A stretch of 37,294 bases of DNA from a virus. The stretch is taken from positions 1 to 37,294 of IMG/VR virus record IMGVR_UViG_3300030450_003059. One strand, written 5' to 3'. The position numbers and the translations under genes were made by a program. Below are positions 1 through 7,843 of this stretch, one piece after another (within the stretch, counting starts at the first letter, position 1; each line of letters begins with the position of its first letter). The notes beneath the pieces are model-generated. The model saw only the letters and a program-made list of their open reading frames with translations, searched no databases and was not told the origin of the DNA.

Positions 1-368
1 CAAGCCTTGCCGTAACTTCAGCGAGGATTGGTTTGGTTTATAATTCCGACATTCAGACCTTACCGCTCGCGATCGGAGATGTTCAAACGGCAACCTCGAT
101 CGGAAACAAGAAAAGGATCCACCGGATTGTCGTCAAGCTCCTGGATTCCATGTCGATCCAGTACGGCATGGATTCCTCGGATCTCACCGAAGAAGTCTTT
201 CGATCCGCTGGTGATGCGATCGGAGCAGCTCTTTCTTTCTTCACCGGAGATCGCGAGCTTGCCATGCCTGGGATTTATGACACCGAGGGAAAAATCTATC
301 TTCGTCAGAACGACCCGTATCCGTCGAATATTCTGATGATCGCAATCGACTACGAAACTAACGAGTAA
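1..368 (+). CDS. Tail nozzle (tail tubular protein B), C-terminal part
   Basis: The reading frame is open from base 3 to the stop at 366-368, so this is the 3' end of a longer gene cut by the window edge. It gives about 121 residues ending in DPYPSNILMIAIDYETNE. The mix of a conserved IHRIVVKLLDS strand and a closing segment on pressure points of a beta-rich tube resembles the C-terminus of T7 gp12-type nozzle proteins, which form the distal part of the short tail. The next gene, three bases later, is a gp14-like ejection protein, and in this phage type nozzle is normally followed by ejection proteins. The N-terminal part of a nozzle gene runs off the right edge of the window, so the two are probably one gene. 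Joining the edges directly does not keep frame, so some bases are missing. Family assignment rests on position and general resemblance. Confidence 0.7.
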   Translation, partial: SLAVTSARIGLVYNSDIQTLPLAIGDVQTATSIGNKKRIHRIVVKLLDSMSIQYGMDSSDLTEEVFRSAGDAIGAALSFFTGDRELAMPGIYDTEGKIYLRQNDPYPSNILMIAIDYETNE

Positions 369-370
369 CT

Positions 371-991
371 ATGGCAGATCCAGTATCTTGGTCAATATTT
401 GCTCTGCAAGTTGGTTCAACCTTGTGGGGCATGAACCAGCAGCAGAAACAATCCCGGTTTTCTGAATATCAGCTTCGCCGTCAAGCAGCTGCTCAAAAGG
501 CATTTGCGAACGAGATGTATGGACTGACCAGCGAGCAAGCAGCTGGAGTCCGAGGCCAGGGAGAACGAACCGCAAGGCAGCTTGAGATCCAGGGGAAATA
601 CAAGCTCATGTATATGGAGGATGCTTCCAAGCGAAGGATCGGAGACATGACCTCAAAAATAGGAGCATCGGGAGTTGTGATCAATCAAGGATCGGCCCGA
701 AACGCAATCCTTACTCAAGGCCGTGCGGATGCTCTTGGGATGAGACTGCAAGCAGCGGAAACAAAGCGCATGGCAGCCGAGACCCGTTACAGTGCAGATA
801 CCCAGGCTTATTACATGATGAAATCCGCTGGCATCAACCGCAGAAACTATATGGCATCGGCTTCGAACTGGAACCAGCAAGCAAACTTTTTATCTGCTTC
901 CAGACCTTATCAGATGATGGGTTCCTTGCTTTCCGGTTCTTCAAGCATCATCCAGACTCAATCGATGTTAGACAAACCTATCTGGTCATAA
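371..991 (+). CDS. Internal virion protein, gp14-like (206 aa)
   Basis: A 206-residue Ala/Gln/Met-rich protein. Its length is close to T7 gp14 (about 196 aa), one of the core proteins ejected into the cell envelope ahead of the DNA. The N-terminus has a hydrophobic stretch (WSIFALQVGSTLWGM, about residues 7-21) followed by long amphipathic helices with many Gln, Arg and Ala residues. A middle segment MTSKIGASGVVINQGSA is typical of this family in environmental podoviruses (Ser-Gly-Val followed by S..A). It starts two bases after the nozzle stop and ends one base before the next gene, so it is in the ejection-protein operon. Predicted role: channel-forming or adaptor component of the ejectosome. 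Assignment is by length, composition and position. Confidence 0.75.
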   Translation: MADPVSWSIFALQVGSTLWGMNQQQKQSRFSEYQLRRQAAAQKAFANEMYGLTSEQAAGVRGQGERTARQLEIQGKYKLMYMEDASKRRIGDMTSKIGASGVVINQGSARNAILTQGRADALGMRLQAAETKRMAAETRYSADTQAYYMMKSAGINRRNYMASASNWNQQANFLSASRPYQMMGSLLSGSSSIIQTQSMLDKPIWS

Positions 992-992
992 C

Positions 993-3900
993 ATGGCAAA
1001 ACTTCCTTTTCAGCAAACTCAGGTTCTTCCTGGAGCCGAGGTCGGAGCTTTCAAGACCTCCGGGATCACTCCTCCTCCGAGCCTTCAAGGTGTCATTGAT
1101 TCCGGCACACAGTTTTATGATGCTCAGATGGATGTTGCCGAATCCATGATGGATCTCGGTCAAACGATCGCGAAAGCGGTGATGATCGATAAGAACGAGA
1201 AGGAACGGAAAAGGAAGATTGAAGAAGACCAGTTTGAGGATGAAAAGCTTGGATTTATGGCAGAAAAGCTTTTTCAGCTGGAGAAGAATTATATTTATGA
1301 GCCTGAAAAATACGAAGCTGCTTCCAAAAAATTATTTCTTGATAGCAAAGAAGGATCCAAAAGCGTTTTAAGCGGATTTATCAATGATGCCAGAAAGCGC
1401 GGATTCAGCGAACCATTTATCGCCAGGTTGACACGAAACATTAAGTCGATGGGATTGCAATCCAATCGGGCAATGTGGCGACAAGCAATGGATCAAGATG
1501 AGTTTAAGTATAAAAGACAGCGTTCCTACCATGAGAACAAAGCGACCAATAAATATGTTCGTGATCTTTTTCGAACGGAACTTGATCTGACTATCGAAGA
1601 AAACGAGGTTTTAGATGATAACAGGATTGCAAAGATCGAGCGGGGTCTTCAACAAATCGCAGATCAGATTGTAACTGTCGGAAATGGATATACCGGGAAA
1701 GATTACCCGGATGATGAGGCAAGAACACTCGAAAAAGGCCGAATTGTTGAAAACCTTAGAAGAGAGTTAATAACGAGTGAAAATCGCTGGAATCACACTG
1801 CTTTACAAATAAGGCTTCGACGGGAAAACGAAGAAGAAAACCAGGCATATCTTGATGCAGAATTAGAACTGGTTCAAAGCTTCATTGATGCCCGGGTATA
1901 CGACATTGAGAATCTTTCTACGGATACATACGACCGGACAAACATCCAGGAGGACATAACTAGGATCGCTAGCGTTCATGCTTGGAAAACTTATCCCTCT
2001 AAAATGGTTGATGGCAAAGATGTGAATATCGTCAAGCGGTCCGAGTTTATGGAAGAAACGATTCGTGGATTGAACCGAAAGTTTGTTGAAGAGAATGGTT
2101 CTCTCAGAGTTCAGAATGCTCGCCGTGCTGCTCAAAAAGTCCTGGAAAATGAGCAGGAGGAAGAGCGGATCGCAGCACTAGATCAACAAAACCGGGAAAC
2201 TGAAGCAGCAAATGCTTTAAATCGAGAAATTTCTAAAATTAATTCTGCATTTATTAATGGTGACATCGATGCCGAAGAGGCGATAAAGCAAGCGGAAGAA
2301 TATAAAAAATTGGTGGTAGGCCAATACCAGCATAAATTGGATCATTTGATGGGGAAGGAGAAAGACAGAAAATCCCAACTAAATCGAAGACTTGTTGGAA
2401 ATCTTGAGACTTTGATCACTTCTGATGATCTCAGCTGGAGGGCTGCTGAAGCACAGAAAAAATTAACAGAAACACGCGAACAAAAAAGATTAGAAGCAAA
2501 TGAACGAGCAAAATATGTTCGCCGTGAAGTCGATCTTGCTGCATCCGAATATCTGGAATTAGCGAGCCAGCTTTTTCTTGATCAACAAAAAAATCCGAAA
2601 GACGATCGCGAGTTCAAGAATGCTTTAAATGGGGTACTTGACAAAATCATCATGGAGCGAGCCGGTGATGGTGAAGATTTTGTCGATGAGGAGCTCGCAG
2701 AAGCAATCGATAGTGAACTGAACAATGTCGTCATCCAGGATTGGTATCAAGTTGCATCTCGGCAACAATCCGATGCCATCACCCTAGAGGCTTCCCAAGC
2801 TTCGATCGATTACATTTATGGAAAAGATGGGAAACCTGGCTTAAACAGGATTCTTGAAGAGGCGTTTAACCGAGATGAATCATGGGAGAAAACGAGTCAA
2901 TACATTGATGGAGAAGTCGCAAAGCTTCAGCAAAGGACAGCTGCTGGTCTTAGTGAAGGAGCATTACAAAAATTTCAAAATAGTTCTGAATTCTTAGAAC
3001 ACAAAGAAGCAAAAGTTGAAACCCTCCGGAACCAGGTCACCGAACGAGAAGATGCAAAATTAAAAGTTTCACTCGAACGGCGCATGAACGATGTCGCGAC
3101 CGGTCGAGATCTTGGTCAATTCAAAGCCCCTCCCAGAACCTTCCGAGATGCTAAAAACCTTCTGACCAATCGCCAAGAGTCGGATTGGAGGATGGTTCAC
3201 ATTGCAAATCTCCTTGAAGAGCATGTCGGCGATGTCGATGGATTGTATTCCAGAGATGAAGCAATCCAAATTCTAGGAAAATATGCTGAAAGAATCGATC
3301 GGGCCGATGCCTTGGGATTGATCGATCGCGATCCGATAGCAGCTGAGGAAGCTTTAGCTCCGGTGAAGCAAGGTGATCTTGATGCGCTTTTTCCAAACTT
3401 GCAGCCCGATGAACGTGAGCGGTTAAAGATCCAGGCCGGGAATTCGATCCAGCAAGGAAGGATAGGAAGCAAGGCTGACATCAGAAACCGGTTTAATAAT
3501 GAGATCAAGCGAGTGCTCGCCGGAGATTATCAGTATGACGAAAGCTCCGAAATGCTTGACGGCTCGGATCCGACCTTCATGGAGCGGATTGTCAAGCCTC
3601 TGGTTGGAGATCCCGAGCAAGGAGGCCTTTACGAGCAATGGGAATATGAGGTCATGCAGAATAAAATGCAGTACGCCAAAGAAATCTCAAAAGCGGTTTT
3701 TGGCGGTAATGAAAAGTATGGGTCCGAGCGACTCGAATATAAAACCGCCGAGCAGCTGCAAGCACTCCTTGCCGATTTCAAACCTGGGACATTCGATGCT
3801 GATTTTGTAGAGGGTGACGTTCGTTACGATGTGGGTTTTATGCAAGAAGTCTATAACAGCTTTGCTCAAGTAGTTAATCAAATCTTGACAAAACGACAAT

Positions 3901-4976
3901 CGGACCCTGCGTTTTATCCTGCCGAACGATGGAAGGAAATGATGAAGGAACGCGGGGCCCAGGTGAATAAGTTTTCCAGAGAACGCGCCGAATACATCAT
4001 GGAACAACAGGAAGCCTTTGCACCTGGTTCAAGGCCGAAGCTCTTCACCAATGCCGAGCTCGAAGGCATCGATGCTGAGTGGAATGATGCTGATTCACTG
4101 GGTCGTGCCGGAATGCTGAACGAGATGCAACAGACTGTTTCTGATCCAACAATGTTTTCTCAAATGTTTGACGATGTCGCAGAAAACACTTCCATCAACT
4201 ATTCCGATCAGCTTTACCTCGAACACAAGGACAATGGCGCAATTCTGAGAAGGCTGCAAACCGCAAGGCAGCTAAATATGTCGGACATCAATACAAAACT
4301 CGGAACCTTAGAAACCGATCTTGAAACTTTTGATGTCGAGCTTTTTGAAAATGAAGAACTCAGTCATTTTCTAGCAGCATTTTCCGATGAGCCTAATCGC
4401 ATGGCTGATTGGTATCAGCTGGTCCGATCCTACGCCGTCACCGGAATGCAAGATGATGATTCTGACAAGGCGGTTACCGCATCCGTGCAGCAGCTGCTTT
4501 CGAGCAAATATCATGTTCACTCCGGAGATCCTTACGAGGACGACATCGAGGGAAGCTCGATCTGGATCCCAAAGCAGTTTATCCCGGATCGCCCTGCTGA
4601 CATGGGAGGCCTCATGGAAGAGCAAACCAAGTTTGAACCAATCACGAAGGACGATTTCACAAAAAGCCTTCAAAGGTTTGTCAAAGACGAAGTCCCGGCC
4701 CTGGTTGGCAAAAACACCTATGCTGCAACAGCTGCGGAAAACTTCCATTTTCGAAATTCGGATGACGGGCAAGGCCTGACTCTCCACTTTTTCAGCGAAG
4801 CCGGATCCTATCCCGTTCCTGACAAAGAAGGAAATGAGATTCAGCTGAATTGGGATCAGCTGATGAATCTTATTTTTGATGTTAGATCGCTGGGTTACAA
4901 AGCAGGAAGAATCCCGAAAGATCGTCCAAGGTTGAAGTCGTACCAGGAACAAATGCAGCTGCGAGGAGATAACTAA
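993..4976 (+). CDS. Large internal virion (ejection) protein, gp15-like (1327 aa)
   Basis: A 1327-residue, highly charged, almost entirely helical protein with many Glu/Lys/Gln/Arg heptad-like runs, especially residues 60-90 and 380-560. No signal peptide or membrane segment is seen. The opening LPFQQTQVLPGAEVGAF with an early PPPSL segment is common at the N-terminus of gp15-like ejection proteins in marine podoviruses. It lies directly after the gp14-like gene and its stop overlaps the next start (TAATG). T7 gp15 is shorter (747 aa), so this is a large member. Likely role: a component of the internal core that is ejected and spans the periplasm. No enzymatic motif was recognised. The gene is slightly more AT-rich around 2200-2520 than elsewhere. 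Confidence 0.75.
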   Translation: MAKLPFQQTQVLPGAEVGAFKTSGITPPPSLQGVIDSGTQFYDAQMDVAESMMDLGQTIAKAVMIDKNEKERKRKIEEDQFEDEKLGFMAEKLFQLEKNYIYEPEKYEAASKKLFLDSKEGSKSVLSGFINDARKRGFSEPFIARLTRNIKSMGLQSNRAMWRQAMDQDEFKYKRQRSYHENKATNKYVRDLFRTELDLTIEENEVLDDNRIAKIERGLQQIADQIVTVGNGYTGKDYPDDEARTLEKGRIVENLRRELITSENRWNHTALQIRLRRENEEENQAYLDAELELVQSFIDARVYDIENLSTDTYDRTNIQEDITRIASVHAWKTYPSKMVDGKDVNIVKRSEFMEETIRGLNRKFVEENGSLRVQNARRAAQKVLENEQEEERIAALDQQNRETEAANALNREISKINSAFINGDIDAEEAIKQAEEYKKLVVGQYQHKLDHLMGKEKDRKSQLNRRLVGNLETLITSDDLSWRAAEAQKKLTETREQKRLEANERAKYVRREVDLAASEYLELASQLFLDQQKNPKDDREFKNALNGVLDKIIMERAGDGEDFVDEELAEAIDSELNNVVIQDWYQVASRQQSDAITLEASQASIDYIYGKDGKPGLNRILEEAFNRDESWEKTSQYIDGEVAKLQQRTAAGLSEGALQKFQNSSEFLEHKEAKVETLRNQVTEREDAKLKVSLERRMNDVATGRDLGQFKAPPRTFRDAKNLLTNRQESDWRMVHIANLLEEHVGDVDGLYSRDEAIQILGKYAERIDRADALGLIDRDPIAAEEALAPVKQGDLDALFPNLQPDERERLKIQAGNSIQQGRIGSKADIRNRFNNEIKRVLAGDYQYDESSEMLDGSDPTFMERIVKPLVGDPEQGGLYEQWEYEVMQNKMQYAKEISKAVFGGNEKYGSERLEYKTAEQLQALLADFKPGTFDADFVEGDVRYDVGFMQEVYNSFAQVVNQILTKRQSDPAFYPAERWKEMMKERGAQVNKFSRERAEYIMEQQEAFAPGSRPKLFTNAELEGIDAEWNDADSLGRAGMLNEMQQTVSDPTMFSQMFDDVAENTSINYSDQLYLEHKDNGAILRRLQTARQLNMSDINTKLGTLETDLETFDVELFENEELSHFLAAFSDEPNRMADWYQLVRSYAVTGMQDDDSDKAVTASVQQLLSSKYHVHSGDPYEDDIEGSSIWIPKQFIPDRPADMGGLMEEQTKFEPITKDDFTKSLQRFVKDEVPALVGKNTYAATAAENFHFRNSDDGQGLTLHFFSEAGSYPVPDKEGNEIQLNWDQLMNLIFDVRSLGYKAGRIPKDRPRLKSYQEQMQLRGDN

Positions 4977-7843
4977 TGTTTTTTCGCAAACCTCGAAGGA
5001 TGGATCCAGGCGTTTTCAACCGCTGGGCTGAGAACTGGTCACCTTCGATCGGAACAGTCCTTTATCACGGCGCGAAGACTTCCTTCGAAACAAACTCGCT
5101 GGCCCTGGTCGGAAGCTTGATGCGGAACTCGGCTGCTCGTGGATCCGGGGATCACATGACAGAAGATACCTGGCGATCCTCAAAATATTACCGCCCTGGT
5201 CTTGAGTATGATGAGGACATGACGACCGATTTTGCCGAAGTCCTTGCCAATAGTTATGACACTCGAAGGGAATCGGAGCTCGTTTACGAAAGAACAGGAG
5301 CTCTCGGAGCAACAGCTTATTTTGGATCAGCCTTGATTGGAGCTTTACCGGATCCGATCAACCTGGTTCCTTTTATGAGATTTATTCCTGGTGGGGTGGC
5401 ATTACGATCGCGCATGGCTACCAATGCCCTGGGCCGTGTTGGGATCGGAGCTACCGAGGGAGGCATTGGTGCAGCCACCTTGCAGCCTCTTCTTGCAGCT
5501 GAACGCTTGTCTCACCAGGAGCGATACGATGCCAAGATGGCAGCAATCGACATCCTGGTTGGAATCGGTGCTGGAGGATTGCTATCGGGAGTCATGGAAG
5601 GTGGTCGCCTGGCATTGAAGAAATACCAGGTCAATCCGAACACCGGAGCCCAGACTCCGATCGAAGAGCCTCGAGTTCTCAGACAACTATTCCGCTGGCC
5701 TATTGAAACGCTTACCAAGTTTGGAAGAAGAGCCGTCATCCAGGTCGATGAGGGAAGGCCGGTCGATGTCGCAGGAACCGAAAACCCAGGAACCCCTGGT
5801 CCCACACACACACCAGAGCGGTCAACAGTGGATGGGATCGGAAGACTTAGAACGGATGTTGGAGATGTCGAAACTCGGTTTGAACTTGTTGAGCATGATT
5901 CCGTCATAGCTTCGAACCTGGATCGTGGGGATCGGCTTGAGCTCAATTCGAAATACGATCCGGAACTTCAACCAAGAGATCGCGATACTGCGGAATCTTT
6001 ATCACAGATCCAGGAAATCTCCGGAGAAAACTTTGATGCCAGGGAGCTCGTCTTTCCAGAAACCACCGGTAAACGGGGAGCCCCGGTCATCGGCCCGGAT
6101 AATATGGTCGAATCTGGGAACGGAAGGATCCTCGCTCTTGGTCGAGTCTATGACAACAAAGGGCCAAAGCTTGTTGATTACAAGAATACTTTAAAGCAGT
6201 GGGCAGCGATGTATGGCCTCGATCCGGCAAAAGTCGATTCGATGAAAAGGCCGATCATGGTTCGAAGAAGAACAACCGATCTGGATCGGGAGACCAGGGT
6301 ATTCTTCACGCAACGATCAAATTCCGATGAAATTGCAAGAATGCCAGCGGATGAAGTCGCGCTTGCTGACTCTGCTTTGATCGATGCTGAAATCGTTCGT
6401 TTGCTTAATGACACCGACATTGATCATTCCAGTAATTCAGCATTCGTCAACGAAGTTTTTGATCGGTTACCAGCTGCGGAACGCAAGGCTTTGACCACGG
6501 ATGGAAGAATCAATCCTGCTGGAGTGGACCGGATCGAGAATGCTTTGCTTGCAATGGCATATCATCGACCTGGGAAGCCGGAGTTTCTTAAAGCCATGAT
6601 CACGTTTGAAGGCGATGACTTTAAACAGATCTCAAATGCTTTGAAGAATGTTGCTCGTCGCTGGGTTTACATGAAAGGAAAGATGAGGTCCGGAGACTTC
6701 ATCGATGCAGATCCGACCGAGCACCTGGTCGATGCGATCTATATGTTCATCCAGGCAAAACGGGATCTCAAAGGAGGCAAGCAATCTTTCCGGGATTCTT
6801 TAAAAGATTATGTCAAGACCTTGCGTTTACAACATGGAATGAATCCCGAATTTGAATACAACGCAAGCACTGTCCTGTTTCTGGATTTCTTATCGGTTGC
6901 AGACACCCAGAAGAAACTGGAATCCGGCTTGAGGGCTTTCATCGATGACGTTGAAGCAAATCCTCCAGGCCAGGCTGGTTTTTTTGAGGCTCCAACAATG
7001 GAATCGATTCTCGATCGAACGATTGGAGCTCACCGGACGGAAGCAAAAGTCGAAGCTCAAACAGCTGAAACCCCCTCGAGACCCCCTGAAGATTTTAGTC
7101 CGGTAGAACTATTGAAAACAATAAAAGGGCTGATCACCAGCGGTAAGACTTCAAAGAAATATATATTTCACACAAGTAATACTTTGGAAATTATTCAAGG
7201 AGGTCTCAAAGTTGGAGGTTTTGCTGGATTGCCAATCGGAGATCGTGGTCTTGGCAATTTAGTTCATGTTTTTTTGAGATCAGATTTACCGAAATCTTTA
7301 AGAGATGCACCACCTCAAATGGTTGAATTGGAATCAGATTACAAACCAATTAAGCCAATTTGGACATTCCTGGCAGATGATTTAGAACTTGAGGATTCGT
7401 TTGGTTTTAGAAGTGAAGAGCTTGGGGATGGGCCTCAACCACCTACGGAAATTGATCCTGCAACACAAGCAGCAGAGCAAAAATTACAACAAGAAAGTCG
7501 CCAAGATGTAAAGGATATTTATGAAACTAGAGATGCTTTTGATGAAACAACGGCTCGTGAAGATATAGAAGCAGAGCAGATCCACGCCCAGGACGAGGAG
7601 ATCGATTACCGAACGAGGGAAGAGGATCCGGAAGACATCGAAATCGAAGAATCTGCTTATGGAGAACAAGGCCCAAGCGATGTGGAGCTCGATGCCCTCG
7701 AAGCCCAGGCTGATGCCGAGCTCGCCAACGATCCGACCTGGAATGCTGACAAGGAGCTCGCGGAGATTCGAGAACTCGAAAATATCGGAGATGCGATGGC
7801 TGAAGACTCTCCCATGATGAACTGCATACTCGGAAAACTGTAA
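4976..7843 (+). CDS. Ejected polyvalent-type virion protein with DdrB/ParB-like domain (955 aa)
   Basis: A 955-residue protein with three visible parts. Residues 1-230 are a Gly/Ala-rich helical part with hydrophobic segments (ATAYFGSALIGALPDP and AAIDILVGIGAGGLLSGV), suggesting contact with membrane or with the ejection channel. Residues about 290-480 resemble the DdrB-like ParB domain of phage polyvalent proteins: a preceding Asn-Phe-Asp-Ala-Arg segment, then PVIGPDNMVESGNGRILAL with the GNGR signature near residue 381. Residues about 715-830 form an AT-rich segment with a FHTSN...GGL pattern (near 731) that could be an ADP-ribosyltransferase-like or related fold. The acidic C-terminus (840-940) is low complexity. 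It sits between two other ejection proteins with TAATG overlaps on both sides, so it is probably packaged and injected. The ParB-like call is fair; the ART-like call is speculative. Confidence 0.65.
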   Translation: MFFRKPRRMDPGVFNRWAENWSPSIGTVLYHGAKTSFETNSLALVGSLMRNSAARGSGDHMTEDTWRSSKYYRPGLEYDEDMTTDFAEVLANSYDTRRESELVYERTGALGATAYFGSALIGALPDPINLVPFMRFIPGGVALRSRMATNALGRVGIGATEGGIGAATLQPLLAAERLSHQERYDAKMAAIDILVGIGAGGLLSGVMEGGRLALKKYQVNPNTGAQTPIEEPRVLRQLFRWPIETLTKFGRRAVIQVDEGRPVDVAGTENPGTPGPTHTPERSTVDGIGRLRTDVGDVETRFELVEHDSVIASNLDRGDRLELNSKYDPELQPRDRDTAESLSQIQEISGENFDARELVFPETTGKRGAPVIGPDNMVESGNGRILALGRVYDNKGPKLVDYKNTLKQWAAMYGLDPAKVDSMKRPIMVRRRTTDLDRETRVFFTQRSNSDEIARMPADEVALADSALIDAEIVRLLNDTDIDHSSNSAFVNEVFDRLPAAERKALTTDGRINPAGVDRIENALLAMAYHRPGKPEFLKAMITFEGDDFKQISNALKNVARRWVYMKGKMRSGDFIDADPTEHLVDAIYMFIQAKRDLKGGKQSFRDSLKDYVKTLRLQHGMNPEFEYNASTVLFLDFLSVADTQKKLESGLRAFIDDVEANPPGQAGFFEAPTMESILDRTIGAHRTEAKVEAQTAETPSRPPEDFSPVELLKTIKGLITSGKTSKKYIFHTSNTLEIIQGGLKVGGFAGLPIGDRGLGNLVHVFLRSDLPKSLRDAPPQMVELESDYKPIKPIWTFLADDLELEDSFGFRSEELGDGPQPPTEIDPATQAAEQKLQQESRQDVKDIYETRDAFDETTAREDIEAEQIHAQDEEIDYRTREEDPEDIEIEESAYGEQGPSDVELDALEAQADAELANDPTWNADKELAEIRELENIGDAMAEDSPMMNCILGKL
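5803..5813 (+). repeat. (CA)n tract 1
   Basis: An alternating CA run of 11 bases inside the 955-aa ejection protein gene, coding for Thr-His-Thr in a Pro/Gly linker. One of six such tracts in the window. Confidence 0.8.
7085..7520 (+). other. AT-rich domain insertion within the ejected polyvalent protein
   Basis: Inside the 955-aa gene this stretch is clearly more AT-rich and uses different codons (TTT, TTA, AAT, GAA) from its flanks, which favour GAC, ATC, GGA and CTC. It encodes residues about 704-848. The flanks end in the simple linker ETPSRPPEDF and restart at an acidic, Gln-rich stretch, so it looks like a module slotted between linkers. The encoded segment contains FHTSN followed about ten residues later by GGL and then a Gly-rich loop (GLPIGDRGLG). 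Function unknown. Confidence 0.45.

Noticed and set aside
1-368. Direct circular joining of the window ends
   Set aside because: The nozzle frame at the right edge and that at the left edge differ when joined without extra bases, giving an early stop, so sequence must be missing.
4371-4952. Minus-strand ORF of 193 codons inside the 1327-aa gene
   Set aside because: Antisense to a coding region, no recognised pattern and no upstream signals.
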